Source: Vibrio methylphosphonaticus
GTDB taxonomy: Bacteria > Pseudomonadota > Gammaproteobacteria > Enterobacterales > Vibrionaceae
Length of the DNA: 64,000 nt
Direction of reading: 5' to 3'
Assembly: GCF_023634655.1 (NCBI RefSeq)
Contig: NZ_JAMKMS010000005.1
Coordinates: forward strand, 248,001 to 312,000
The position numbers were made by a program, and so were the translations under genes. Shown here piece after piece: positions 39,350 through 49,465 of the stretch. Numbering within the stretch: position 1 is the stretch's first letter; every line of letters begins with the position of its first letter. A model generated the notes under the pieces. It did not search any database. It saw only the letters and a list, made by a program, of their open reading frames with translations, and was not told where the DNA came from.

Positions 39350-39467
39350 AGTTCGAACACGTTGCTAAGCGGGATTTTCTAGAAAGCTATTTTGGCTTGT
39401 TTATCGTCGTGTTCTGGATGGTCGCACACGGTTCGATCTAATGACCTCATTGGTACTTTGCACAAAT

Positions 39468-39496
39468 AAAAAACGGTGAGTATGAACTCACCGTTG
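39468..39496 (-). terminator. Terminator of the ATP-grasp/7TM/protease operon
   Basis: A 10-bp stem (AACGGTGAGT/ACTCACCGTT) has an ATGA loop. On the reverse strand it is followed by T-rich sequence, 46 bp past the last stop. Confidence 0.8.
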
Positions 39497-39541
39497 TTGT
39501 TAGCTTTGGTTTTTTAGGCCGAGTCTGTTAGGCCTAATTTG

Positions 39542-40513
39542 TTAGTCGTTATGGTGACCAAACATTTTCGCTGCATACTCAACACGCTCTTCAGGTGTTG
39601 GGTATTCAAACGGGTTTGGTGTCCCAAGTGACTCGATATGCTGCAGGCGGGGCAGTAAACCGCATCCGTTAGCAATCTGAATCGCAAGGCCAGGACGAGC
39701 ATTAAGCTCTAGCACCATCGGACCTTCTTCGCGGTCAAGTACCATGTCAGTACCCATGTAACCCAGCGTTGTCATCTCATAGGCGCTGGAGGCAAGAGTG
39801 AGCAAGCGCTTCCAGTGAGGTACCACCAATGTTGCCAGTTCTTTGCCGGTATCAGGATGCAACGTGACAGGTTGGTCATATTGCACCGCACGAACCGCTT
39901 TACCTGTTGCGATATCAATGCCCACACCTACCGCACCTTGGTGCAAGTTGGCTTTTCCGTCAGACATCGAGGTAGAGAGTCGCATCATGGCCATAACAGG
40001 GTAGCCTTGGAATACAATGATTCGTACATCAGGCACCCCTTCATAGCTGAAGCCATCAAAGCAATCATCAAACTTGATAAGGTTTTCAACGACGGCTACG
40101 TCGTTTTTACCACCAAGAGAGAACAAACCGGCAAGGGCATTACTGATATGGCGCTCTACGTCAACTTCGTTAATTGTTGCACCAGATGGCTTAGTATAGA
40201 CGCCGTCTTTGTGCTCGGTAACAACCAATATGCCTTTACCGCCACTGCCTTGAGCTGGCTTTATAACAAAGCCAGGCCATTCTTTCACCATCTTGTGAAT
40301 TCGTTTTACTTCAGCCTGGCTGTGAATAACACCGATAAGGGCTGGCGTTGTCGCACCGGCTTTTTCAGCGATAATTTTTGTTTGCAGCTTATCATCAACC
40401 AGTGGGTACTTAGAGCGGTCATTATACTTACTAATGTAACTATGATTGCGCTTGTTCATTCCCATGATGCCACGTTCACGTAGCTTGAACGGACTGGTAA
40501 TCTTATTTAACAT
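39542..40513 (-). CDS. RimK-like ATP-grasp ligase (alpha-L-glutamate ligase-like)
   Basis: This 323-residue enzyme has the ATP-grasp lysine and glycine loop in FVIKPAQGSGGKGILVV (about 82-98) and a metal-binding ELNARPGL near 275 in MVLELNARPGLAIQIANG. The family forms peptide or amide bonds from an acyl-phosphate, typically adding glutamate-like residues; the substrate here is not known. It has GGAGG 8 bases before its start and follows the 7-TM gene after only 3 bp, so it is translated with it. It is the last gene of the trio. Confidence 0.9.
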   Translation of the reverse strand: MLNKITSPFKLRERGIMGMNKRNHSYISKYNDRSKYPLVDDKLQTKIIAEKAGATTPALIGVIHSQAEVKRIHKMVKEWPGFVIKPAQGSGGKGILVVTEHKDGVYTKPSGATINEVDVERHISNALAGLFSLGGKNDVAVVENLIKFDDCFDGFSYEGVPDVRIIVFQGYPVMAMMRLSTSMSDGKANLHQGAVGVGIDIATGKAVRAVQYDQPVTLHPDTGKELATLVVPHWKRLLTLASSAYEMTTLGYMGTDMVLDREEGPMVLELNARPGLAIQIANGCGLLPRLQHIESLGTPNPFEYPTPEERVEYAAKMFGHHND

Positions 40514-40516
40514 AGA

Positions 40517-42022
40517 TTAGTCCTCCGTTAGAGGTTTGAATCGACGCAGTTCTGTTAGGCGGTAACCTGTGTACGTACCAACTAATAGAATAGTGCCTAG
40601 TATAACCAGTTGTAGACCGATAAAGTTGAAAGTCAGGTGCTGGATGTATGGGTTAGTCATGGCCAGATAAACCATAACGGCTGTAAGCAATGAACCACCG
40701 CCTTGAAGTACGACTTCTTTCGCCCCTTCTTCTTCCCACAAAATAGACATACGTTCGATTGTCCAAGAAAGGATAATCATAGGGAAGAACGTAATCGATA
40801 GACCTTCGGTAAGACCAATCTTGAAAGCAACGACTGTGAAGACCGAAATAATTAAGATTACGGTGATGATAACCGCCGATATTCGGGCAACGAGCAGCAA
40901 GTTAAGTTTGGATAAGTAGCTTCGGATAACCAAGCCAGTACCGACAATCAGTAAGAAGCCCACAATACCTGTGACCAGTTGTGTTTGTACAAATGCGACC
41001 GCAATCAACACTGGCATAAAGGTGCCCGATGTTTTCAAGCCAATGAGTACTCGCAAGAAAACAACAATCAGTGCACCAATCGGAATAAGCATGATGGTCT
41101 TAAACATCGCTTGCTCTTCCAGTGGTAGGCTGTGAATTGAGAAGTTAAGTAAATTGTCAGAATCAACCTTACTATCGGTTGCTTCTCGAGCGCTGACTTC
41201 CTGAGCAATCATCGTAAAGTGTACTTTACTGTCTTTTCCGCCCACAACATCAAGAAGTGAAACGTTAGACTCATCCCAGACAAGAAGGTTTTTCTTCTTT
41301 TCACCTTCAGTGGCTTCCGGTGCAAAAATCTGCCATTTATCACCATCCCAAACTTGAATCATTTGTTGGATGGATTGACGACGACGGCCATCTTCTAGTT
41401 CAATGACACCGACAACTTTACTTGGGATCTCAGCGTAAGCGAGTAATTTTGCCGCCGCTTGAGTTTTGTTCATGGTATTGAGAATGAGCGCAGAGTTTTG
41501 ACTGTCTACGTCATTGAGGGTTTTGATGAGCTCACGGGTAAAGGTGATATTGTCCGATGAGCGACCATTCGCTCGCTCAATAAGTGCGGTTGCCGCAGCT
41601 TCTTCTGGGCCATCAAACGTTGGGACAACGATGTCGCCCGTAGGTGGTTCTGAGTTTGCTACGGCTTGGTCATCGACGAGAAATTGAGTTTTGTAATAAA
41701 TGGTTTGTGGTCCATGAGCTTCACGAATAGACCATTCAGCTCGTCGACCTGCATCGGTATCAACGTAAGAGATGCCATAACCAGGAGAAGAGGCGGACTC
41801 ACTAATGAGTGTAAAGCCTTCTTGAGTGTATGGTGCTGCTAAGGAAACTTTAGCGGGTTTACCCGTCGCGTTAAACTCTACTCGGGATTCAATATCCCAA
41901 ACTTGACGAGCTTCGCCTGGCGTCCAAGGTACACCGTAAGTTTCATGCCTAAGGACACTAAGTGCTATACCGATTGCGATCAGTACACCCACTGATAGAA
42001 AAAATGGAATACGTGAAGTCAT
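40517..42022 (-). CDS. Inactive transglutaminase domain fused to seven transmembrane helices
   Basis: This 501-residue inner-membrane protein has one N-terminal helix (about 5-24) and an extracytoplasmic region to about 310. That region contains a transglutaminase-like fold (NTMNKTQAAAKLLAYAEIPS, then VWDGDKWQIFAPE) in which the catalytic Cys and His are not evident. Seven hydrophobic helices follow (about 318-490). It matches the known inactive transglutaminase/7-TM family usually found with a RimK-like ligase and a retropepsin-like protease, as here. ATG 42022 fits AAGG spacing better than TTG 42028. Confidence 0.88.
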   Translation of the reverse strand: MTSRIPFFLSVGVLIAIGIALSVLRHETYGVPWTPGEARQVWDIESRVEFNATGKPAKVSLAAPYTQEGFTLISESASSPGYGISYVDTDAGRRAEWSIREAHGPQTIYYKTQFLVDDQAVANSEPPTGDIVVPTFDGPEEAAATALIERANGRSSDNITFTRELIKTLNDVDSQNSALILNTMNKTQAAAKLLAYAEIPSKVVGVIELEDGRRRQSIQQMIQVWDGDKWQIFAPEATEGEKKKNLLVWDESNVSLLDVVGGKDSKVHFTMIAQEVSAREATDSKVDSDNLLNFSIHSLPLEEQAMFKTIMLIPIGALIVVFLRVLIGLKTSGTFMPVLIAVAFVQTQLVTGIVGFLLIVGTGLVIRSYLSKLNLLLVARISAVIITVILIISVFTVVAFKIGLTEGLSITFFPMIILSWTIERMSILWEEEGAKEVVLQGGGSLLTAVMVYLAMTNPYIQHLTFNFIGLQLVILGTILLVGTYTGYRLTELRRFKPLTED

Positions 42023-42075
42023 AAACAACCTTATTATTGTAATTTACTTTCCCTGAAGTGTTATTCAAAAGAGAT

Positions 42076-42810
42076 TCATTCGTTAGAAGAAAGTATATAT
42101 TGCTGACTAACGTCAACTAAAGCAATATCTTTGATGAATTCCCTTCCTAGTAATATAGGGTGGGTCATTTGCGAGCGATCTGCCAGTGTAAATTGCGCTT
42201 TTTCATGGATATTTCCAACACGGATCCACAATTCAATCACTGCTCGACGTTCTGCCTTTTCATTCGTAGATTGACGAATTTTAACATAACGAATAACAGG
42301 TGCTTCAATCCAACGCTTTTCTTGTTTTTCCGCTTTGTCATCGAGTAGGTGGAATTTTACCCACTGCTTTCCGTCGCGTTCAAAAATTTGAATGTCGGTA
42401 GCATTCAGAGAAGAGGTGACAGCACCCGTATCAACGCGAGCATCGAATCGGCGATTTAGGATATCAAGGTCAACTTTTTCGACCGAACCTAGGAGGACCG
42501 GCTTTGATGAATTCACAGTGGGGGTTGGGGGAGCTTGTTTTGTAGGCTCAGCCAACTTTTCTACGGCGGAATCTTGGTTGCTTTGCAGTGTCTCAATGCG
42601 TTCAGTTAGCGCGATTACTTCAGATTCAAGGCTATCAATGTAGTCGCTTTGATTACTTAGCTGCAAATCCAAATTTGTAAGGCGATTATCAAGGTGTTGT
42701 TCGGAAGTCTTAATCGCATTTAAGGTACTTTGGTGAAGTTCTTGGTGATTAACAGTAGAGCAGCCTGCGAGAAGAGTAATGGCGGCAAGCGGTACCAAGC
42801 GTTTGTACAT
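42076..42810 (-). CDS. Retropepsin-like protease (RimB/ATP-dependent zinc protease family), lipoprotein
   Basis: This 244-residue exported protein has a lipoprotein signal ending LLAGC (Cys16) and a heptad-like coiled segment (about 25-75). The protease domain has the aspartyl-protease signature FDARVDTGAVTSSLNA near 135-150 and the C-terminal ILLGREFIKDIALVDV. Family proteins are often named ATP-dependent zinc protease, but the DTGA motif points to an aspartic-type fold. It is the first gene of the operon; AGGAT lies before the start. It presumably processes a periplasmic peptide substrate. Confidence 0.88.
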   Translation of the reverse strand: MYKRLVPLAAITLLAGCSTVNHQELHQSTLNAIKTSEQHLDNRLTNLDLQLSNQSDYIDSLESEVIALTERIETLQSNQDSAVEKLAEPTKQAPPTPTVNSSKPVLLGSVEKVDLDILNRRFDARVDTGAVTSSLNATDIQIFERDGKQWVKFHLLDDKAEKQEKRWIEAPVIRYVKIRQSTNEKAERRAVIELWIRVGNIHEKAQFTLADRSQMTHPILLGREFIKDIALVDVSQQYILSSNE

Positions 42811-42871
42811 CTTAAATCCTAAACAGTAAGTGGTAAAGTAAGGTGAGTTGAGGCGGATTTTAACGCATCGT

Positions 42872-42894
42872 ATAGGGAGTGCGATACTCCCTAT
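42872..42894 (-). terminator. Hairpin after cmoB
   Basis: ATAGGGAGT/ACTCCCTAT forms a 9-bp stem with a 5-base loop between cmoB and the protease gene. There is no T run, so it is only a possible terminator. Confidence 0.35.
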
Positions 42895-42960
42895 TGTCAG
42901 AGCTACGTCAGACTTATAAGTCTTTGGTAAATATCATAAGAAATGACAACCTAAGTGAAT

Positions 42961-43938
42961 TTAATTACTCGGATTGTTGGCGACGAGGACGGCTCTACGT
43001 GGTGCAGGGTAACCTTCAATAGTCTTCGTTGGATCGTTAGGATCCAGATAATCAGGTAACGAGTTGTGCGTCATCCAATCGGTAGTACGCTGTTCACCCA
43101 CGGACGTCACGTTTTCATCCACGATACGAACATTTTCAAAGCCCACTTTCTCTAGCCATACTTTTAGTGCTAGCGCAGATGGGAAGAAGTACACGTTACG
43201 CATCTGTGCATAGCGGTCAAAGGGCACGAGTACCGCATTCTCATCGCCATCAATTACGAGCGTCTCGAGGATGAGTTCGCCACCCGGAACCAATTGATTC
43301 TTTAGTTGAATTAGGTGATCAAGCGGAGAGCGTCGATGATAAAGCACGCCCATGCTAAATACGGTATCAAAGGCTTCAAGTTCAGGCAGTTGTTCAATCC
43401 CGAGTGGTAACAAGTGCGCTCTTTGATCGTCGCCCATTAGCTTGCGGATTGCTTCAAATTGGACCAGAAAGAGGTGCGATGGGTCGATACCGACACAAAG
43501 GCGTGCCCCTTCGCCCAGCATGCGCCACATATGATAGCCATTACCACAGCCAACATCTAAGACAGAGCGATCTTTTAGTGGTGTGATGTGAGGTAAGACT
43601 CGATCCCATTTCCAATCTGAGCGCCACTCAGTGTCAATGTGAATATCATGGACGGTGTAAGGGCCTTTACGCCAAGGGTGAAAGGTGCGAAGCAAACTTT
43701 CGAGCTTCTTCATTTCGCCTATTGGCAGTGCCTCTGCATTGGAAAGTGTGACGCTGGTTTTTAGATCGATGTTGTCTGGCGTGCCCGCTTGAATTTTAGC
43801 CAGTGCTCGTAGCCAACGATCAAAGTCGCCATGCTGTGCATTTTGCCAGTCCGTCAATTGTTGTGGAAGTACCGTTAGCCATGGTTGTAAACGCGTGTCT
43901 TGGGCAATGAGTTGATAAAAATTTGCAAAGTTAAACAT
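42961..43938 (-). CDS. cmoB: tRNA U34 carboxymethyltransferase CmoB
   Basis: CmoB transfers a carboxymethyl group from carboxy-SAM to 5-hydroxyuridine at tRNA position 34. The 325-residue protein has the family blocks [20 protein letters not shown], the SAM-like site [20 protein letters not shown] and [16 protein letters not shown]. It is normal length and lies 20 bp after cmoA in the same operon; CmoA makes its carboxy-SAM cofactor. Confidence 0.97.
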   Translation of the reverse strand: MFNFANFYQLIAQDTRLQPWLTVLPQQLTDWQNAQHGDFDRWLRALAKIQAGTPDNIDLKTSVTLSNAEALPIGEMKKLESLLRTFHPWRKGPYTVHDIHIDTEWRSDWKWDRVLPHITPLKDRSVLDVGCGNGYHMWRMLGEGARLCVGIDPSHLFLVQFEAIRKLMGDDQRAHLLPLGIEQLPELEAFDTVFSMGVLYHRRSPLDHLIQLKNQLVPGGELILETLVIDGDENAVLVPFDRYAQMRNVYFFPSALALKVWLEKVGFENVRIVDENVTSVGEQRTTDWMTHNSLPDYLDPNDPTKTIEGYPAPRRAVLVANNPSN

Positions 43939-43958
43939 GGGACTCTCGATATATTGAC

Positions 43959-44735
<777 letters not shown>

Positions 44736-44840
44736 CTATTCAGGTTTGCTTGTCATTATGTGAAGCGATTCTTTACATACTGTCGTCACAAGCGATAGCA
44801 GTCTGTTGCCGTCAACGATAAAAGGCACACCTGTGAAGGT

Positions 44841-45737
44841 TTAAAACATCGTAATCTGCTGTTCATCCGCTTTGGGTGGAAAGGATGGTAAAGCAGGTAA
44901 GGATATCGGCTGATTGACGGCATCGACTTGCCTTATATGCTGTTGTAACTGAGCATACAATTGGACCGCCAGCTCTGGTGCGTACTGATTATCAGGCGTA
45001 TGAATCATTAAATAAGGTTGTTTGCCTTGGGCAATCCATTCTGGCAATTTGTTCAGCCAAGGTCTGAAAAATTCATTGTTGGCTTCAAGTTCTGGATGAC
45101 CAATAAAGCGGATCATCGGGTGCTGCCCTGTAGAAATGGCATGAACGGGTACTTTAGGCTTATTACTGTGAGCCTCTATTACCGCTGGTGAATCGGGTTT
45201 AGCCGCAAATACCGGGCGGCTGTCCATGATGATTCGATCAATACCATGCTCCAGTAGCCACTGGTTAAGTGCTTTCTCATGCGGACCTTTTTGAAAAAAG
45301 GCAGGGTGGCGTACCTCCACACCTAACGGCATATCTTTAGGGAAATACTGGCAAAATGATTGCAGAGCGGGGAGATCGTTAGGGCCAAAGCGGCGTGGAA
45401 GCTGAATGGTCAGCATCCCCAGTTTTTCCCTGAGCGGTGACATTGTAGCTAAAAAGCTATGGAGCGGCGTTTGGCAATGCTTGAGTTGTTGCTCGTGGGT
45501 AATGGATTTCGGCAATTTGAACGTAAAGCGAAAGTGCTCGGGTGTTGCTTTATCCCAATTATTAACCGTGTTGTCGCTTGGTGTGGCATAGAATGTCGTG
45601 TTGCCTTCTACGGTATGGAATACTGACGCATAGCGCTCAAGGCGTTGGCTCGATTTGGTGCCAGAACCATAAAACGAATGAAGCCAATCATTATGTGACC
45701 ACATTGTGAGGCCTAACCGTAAACTTAGCTCACTCAT
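44841..45737 (-). CDS. yecE: DUF72 family protein YecE
   Basis: This 298-residue TIM-barrel-like protein of unknown function has the family start RLGLTMWSHNDWLHSFYGSG and then the blocks YASVFHTVEGNTTFYATPSD, FRFTFKLPKSITHEQ and VEVRHPAFF. In E. coli the yecE gene is also near cmoA-cmoB and aspS, so the neighbourhood is conserved. It lies 153 bp upstream of cmoA on the same strand and could share its transcript. No catalytic activity can be assigned. Confidence 0.9.
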   Translation of the reverse strand: MSELSLRLGLTMWSHNDWLHSFYGSGTKSSQRLERYASVFHTVEGNTTFYATPSDNTVNNWDKATPEHFRFTFKLPKSITHEQQLKHCQTPLHSFLATMSPLREKLGMLTIQLPRRFGPNDLPALQSFCQYFPKDMPLGVEVRHPAFFQKGPHEKALNQWLLEHGIDRIIMDSRPVFAAKPDSPAVIEAHSNKPKVPVHAISTGQHPMIRFIGHPELEANNEFFRPWLNKLPEWIAQGKQPYLMIHTPDNQYAPELAVQLYAQLQQHIRQVDAVNQPISLPALPSFPPKADEQQITMF

Positions 45738-45959
45738 ATTACCTTCTACTGCGCTTTTGTTGATATTTTGTCCGTTTAACTAATCAGAGTAAGTCTGACG
45801 GCAATTAAACACAATAAAACTGTCAAATTAGGTCGATTTTAGACGATTTTCCGAGTATAAATGAACCTTTAATTTTGTATGTGGGTATCGTGGTTGTTTC
45901 CATCACCGCTTCTCGTACAATTTGATTTTAATTAATAATTGGAAATTGGGAAATTCATT

Positions 45960-47735
45960 ATGCGTAGCCATTACTGTGGTCACCTGAACAAGTCCCTTGC
46001 AGGACAAACTGTAGATTTGTGCGGCTGGGTTAATCGTCGCCGTGATTTAGGCGGTCTTATCTTTATTGATATGCGAGATCGTGAAGGTATCGTTCAGGTA
46101 GTTGTCGATCCAGATATGGCGGATGTGTTCGAATTGGCCAGCCAACTTCGTAACGAATTCTGCATCAAGCTTACGGGCGAAGTTCGCGTTCGTCCAGACA
46201 GCCAAGTGAATAAAGACATGGCAACGGGTGAAGTTGAAATTTTGGCGTCTGGCCTAGAGATCATCAACCGTTCTGACGTGCTACCTCTTGATTTCAACCA
46301 AACGAATACTGAAGAACAGCGTCTTAAGTACCGTTATATCGATCTTCGTCGCCCAGAGATGAGTGACCGTATTAAGTTACGTGCTAAGGCATCAAGTTTT
46401 GTTCGTCGCTTCCTAGATGAAAATGGTTTCCTTGATATCGAAACACCCGTACTGACCAAAGCGACGCCAGAAGGCGCACGTGATTACCTAGTACCAAGCC
46501 GTGTTCACAAAGGATCATTTTACGCGCTGCCTCAATCACCACAGTTGTTCAAACAGCTGCTAATGATGTCTGGTTTTGACCGTTACTACCAAATCGTTAA
46601 GTGCTTCCGTGATGAAGATTTGCGTGCTGACCGTCAACCTGAATTTACTCAAATCGATATCGAAACTTCATTCATGTCGGCTGAGCAAGTTCGCGAGACA
46701 ACAGAAAAAATGGTTCGCGACATGTGGCAAGAGCTGCTAAACGTTGACCTAGGCGATTTCCCTATCATGCCATTCTCTGAAGCGATTCGTCGTTTTGGCT
46801 CAGATAAGCCTGATCTACGTAACCCGCTTGAGCTTGTTGATATTGCAGACCTAGTAAAAGACGTTGAATTTAAAGTCTTCTCTGGTCCAGCCAATGACGA
46901 AAAAGGCCGTGTTGCGGTTATCCGTGTACCAGGTGGCGCATCACTAACTCGTAAGCTAATTGATGGTTACGGTGAGTTTGTTGGCATCTACGGCGCGAAA
47001 GGTCTAGCTTGGATGAAAGTGAACGATCGTGCTGCAGGCGCAGAAGGTGTTCAATCACCAGTGGCTAAATTCCTAAGCGAAGATGTAATCAACGGTATTC
47101 TAGAGCGCACAGGCGCAGAGTCTGGTGACATCATCTTATTTGGCGCAGACAAAGCAAACATTGTGGCAGAAGCAATGGGTGCACTACGTCTTAAGCTGGG
47201 TAAAGATCTAGAGCTAACCGACAACGCCGCATGGAAACCACTTTGGGTTATCGATTTCCCAATGTTTGAAGAAGATGATGAAGGTAACCTGCACGCGATG
47301 CACCACCCATTCACATCACCTCTAGGGATGACTGCGGAAGAGCTAAAAGCAAACCCAGCAGCGGCAACCTCAAATGCCTACGACATGGTTATCAACGGCT
47401 ACGAAGTGGGTGGCGGTTCTGTCCGTATTCACAATGCAGACATGCAGTCAGCGGTATTTGGTATCCTAGGCATTGATGACGTTGAGCAACGTGAGAAATT
47501 TGGTTTCTTACTTGACGCTCTGAAGTACGGTACACCACCGCATGCAGGTCTTGCATTCGGTCTAGACCGTCTAGTGATGTTACTATGTGGAACAGAAAAC
47601 ATCCGTGATGTGATTGCTTTCCCTAAAACAACCGCAGCGGCGTGTCTATTAACAGACGCACCTAGCCTTGCTAACCCAGCATCGCTAGATGAACTTGCGA
47701 TTGCGGTTAAAGCAGCAAAGAAAGACGCAGAATAG
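45960..47735 (+). CDS. aspS: Aspartate--tRNA ligase
   Basis: This class II aminoacyl-tRNA synthetase charges tRNA-Asp. The 591-residue bacterial-type enzyme has an N-terminal anticodon-binding OB fold ([20 protein letters not shown], then [20 protein letters not shown]), motif 2 in [18 protein letters not shown], an inserted GAD domain (about 290-420), and motif 3 in [13 protein letters not shown]. The start at 45960 is the family start; an in-frame upstream codon at 45939 would add seven residues. It is followed by a terminator at 47803. Confidence 0.98.
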   Translation: MRSHYCGHLNKSLAGQTVDLCGWVNRRRDLGGLIFIDMRDREGIVQVVVDPDMADVFELASQLRNEFCIKLTGEVRVRPDSQVNKDMATGEVEILASGLEIINRSDVLPLDFNQTNTEEQRLKYRYIDLRRPEMSDRIKLRAKASSFVRRFLDENGFLDIETPVLTKATPEGARDYLVPSRVHKGSFYALPQSPQLFKQLLMMSGFDRYYQIVKCFRDEDLRADRQPEFTQIDIETSFMSAEQVRETTEKMVRDMWQELLNVDLGDFPIMPFSEAIRRFGSDKPDLRNPLELVDIADLVKDVEFKVFSGPANDEKGRVAVIRVPGGASLTRKLIDGYGEFVGIYGAKGLAWMKVNDRAAGAEGVQSPVAKFLSEDVINGILERTGAESGDIILFGADKANIVAEAMGALRLKLGKDLELTDNAAWKPLWVIDFPMFEEDDEGNLHAMHHPFTSPLGMTAEELKANPAAATSNAYDMVINGYEVGGGSVRIHNADMQSAVFGILGIDDVEQREKFGFLLDALKYGTPPHAGLAFGLDRLVMLLCGTENIRDVIAFPKTTAAACLLTDAPSLANPASLDELAIAVKAAKKDAE

Positions 47736-47802
47736 AAAAGTGCTAGTCACGCTGGAGAATACATACGACAGCGTGACACACTTTTGATGAACGTGAATAA
47801 TA

Positions 47803-47828
47803 AATCCCGCTAAGGCGGGATTTTTTTT
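47803..47828 (+). terminator. aspS terminator
   Basis: AATCCCGC/GCGGGATT surrounds a TAAG loop and is followed by a run of T residues, 68 bp past the aspS stop. Confidence 0.9.
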
Positions 47829-47835
47829 ATCTAAT

Positions 47836-47961
47836 TTAGGTATAGTAAAACGATTAGGTATAGTGAAACGACCAGGTTTAGTGAAACGGCTTGGTATCGC
47901 TAAACGGTTAGGTAGAGTGAAAGAATTAACGATAGGAAAAGACTTGGGTATAGAGAAGTAT
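47836..47961 (+). repeat. Seven degenerate 18-bp tandem repeats
   Basis: Units start at 47836, 47854, 47872, 47890, 47908, 47926 and 47944; the first two differ at one base (TTAGGTATAGTGAAACGA type). Read in one frame they give LGIVKR, LGIVKR, PGLVKR, LGIAKR, LGRVKE, LTIGKD and LGIEKY. No convincing start codon with a ribosome site precedes them, so I annotate a repeat rather than a gene. Confidence 0.85.
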
Positions 47962-48037
47962 AGCCAAGGGTGTACGACGCTTTTCGCGTTTAGGCTATTG
48001 AATAGAAACCAAATAAATAGAACTCAAAGGATTCCTC

Positions 48038-48781
48038 ATGGCAGGTCATAGTAAATGGGCAAATATACGTCATCGTAAAGCGGCGCAAGATTCTAAGCGT
48101 GGCAAAATTTTCACCAAGTTGATCCGAGAAATCGTCGTTGCGGCGAAAGAAGGGGGAGCTGAGCCTGAAAATAACCCTCGCTTAAGAGCGGCAATTGACA
48201 AAGCGTTGTCTAATAACATGACGCGAGATACGGTAAACCGAGCCGTGAGCCGAGGAGCGGGCGGGGAAGGTGATGAAAACATGGAAACCGTCATCTATGA
48301 AGGCTATGGCCCTGCGGGAACCGCGGTGATGGTGGAATGTATGACTGATAATCGTAACCGAACAGTTTCTGGTGTCCGACATGCATTTTCAAAATCCGGG
48401 GGGAATTTGGGAACGGATGGCAGTGTCAGCTATTTGTTTGAGAAAAAAGGTGTGATTTCCTACTCCTCAGGACTGGATGAAGATGAAGTGATGGAAGTGG
48501 CACTTGAAAGTGGTGCAGATGATATTGAAACTCACGATGATGGCGCGATTGATGTCTACACCACGCCAGCGGAGTTTGGTCAGGTTAAAGATGCGCTAGA
48601 CTCAGCAGGCTTAACTTCTGTGAATGCCGAAGTGACGCTGGTTCCGTCAACAAAAGCGGAACTAGATATTGATTCAGCGCCTAAATTGTTGCGTTTGATC
48701 GACGTATTAGAAGATCTTGACGATGTGCAAGAAGTGTATCACAACGGTGATATTTCAGATGAAGTAGCGGCAGCATTGTAA
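48038..48781 (+). CDS. yebC: YebC/PmpR family protein
   Basis: This 247-residue protein starts [20 protein letters not shown] and contains [20 protein letters not shown] and [20 protein letters not shown]. It is a complete three-domain TACO1/YebC protein. Family members have been described both as transcription regulators and as ribosome-associated factors that help at proline stretches. AAAGGATTCC lies just before the ATG. It precedes ruvC by 3 bp, the same arrangement as E. coli, and is co-transcribed with it. Confidence 0.97.
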   Translation: MAGHSKWANIRHRKAAQDSKRGKIFTKLIREIVVAAKEGGAEPENNPRLRAAIDKALSNNMTRDTVNRAVSRGAGGEGDENMETVIYEGYGPAGTAVMVECMTDNRNRTVSGVRHAFSKSGGNLGTDGSVSYLFEKKGVISYSSGLDEDEVMEVALESGADDIETHDDGAIDVYTTPAEFGQVKDALDSAGLTSVNAEVTLVPSTKAELDIDSAPKLLRLIDVLEDLDDVQEVYHNGDISDEVAAAL

Positions 48782-48784
48782 TTT

Positions 48785-49306
48785 ATGTCAATTATTCTTG
48801 GTATCGACCCAGGTTCACGTATTACGGGTTATGGAGTGATTCGGCAGCAAGGCCGACACTTGTATTATCTTGGCAGTGGTTGTATTCGAATGTCCGAAAA
48901 AGAGCTGCCCGGACGTTTAAAGCAAATTTATGCCGGAGTAAGTGAAATTATTACTCAGTTCCAACCCGATGTTTTTGCCATTGAACAGGTCTTTATGTCA
49001 AAGAATGCCGATTCAGCGCTTAAACTGGGGCAGGCAAGAGGCAGCGCAATAGTGGCAGCCGTTAATCACGATTTACCGGTTCACGAATACGCGGCTCGAC
49101 TCATTAAGCAAGCGGTGACGGGATCTGGTGGTGCAGACAAGGTTCAAGTCCAGCACATGGTAATGAGCATGTTAAAATTAGCAGCCAAGCCACAAGCCGA
49201 TGCCGCGGATGCGTTGGGTGTGGCCATTTGTCATGCCAACACCAACAAAACACTGATTGCCTTAGCGGGCAAAGCCACGGGAGCAAAACGAGGACGTTAT
49301 CGCTAA
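48785..49306 (+). CDS. ruvC: Holliday junction resolvase RuvC
   Basis: RuvC is a dimeric endonuclease that cuts Holliday junctions with RuvAB. The 173-residue protein has catalytic Asp8 in [13 protein letters not shown], a glutamate in FAIEQVF near residue 67, and C-terminal aspartates in [14 protein letters not shown]. It lies 3 bp after yebC. In many gammaproteobacteria ruvA follows directly; here a chemoreceptor gene intervenes. Confidence 0.98.
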   Translation: MSIILGIDPGSRITGYGVIRQQGRHLYYLGSGCIRMSEKELPGRLKQIYAGVSEIITQFQPDVFAIEQVFMSKNADSALKLGQARGSAIVAAVNHDLPVHEYAARLIKQAVTGSGGADKVQVQHMVMSMLKLAAKPQADAADALGVAICHANTNKTLIALAGKATGAKRGRYR

Positions 49307-49465
49307 CCAAGGCATGATCGTTTGCGGCAGTAATCACGTCAGTGATAGTGACAAGTTTAACGATAGCTAGTCCACAGTTTCGCTGCAAATCAGAAAAAGC
49401 CATTGTTAAATTATTGTTAACTTCTATAATTGGTCCGATGAGTCAAGTCAAAGGACCAAATAACA

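Larger units (their letters stand above)
47736..48037. other. aspS-yebC intergenic region with 18-bp repeat array
   Basis: This 302-bp region contains the aspS terminator and an array of about seven degenerate 18-bp repeats (47836-47961). The yebC promoter must lie in or after the repeats. Confidence 0.6.

Noticed and set aside
49407..49440. Sigma-28-like promoter (TAAA ... CCGAT) before the chemoreceptor gene
   Set aside because: Spacing between the two elements is wrong (22 instead of about 15 bases), and the start site would fall too close to the ribosome site.
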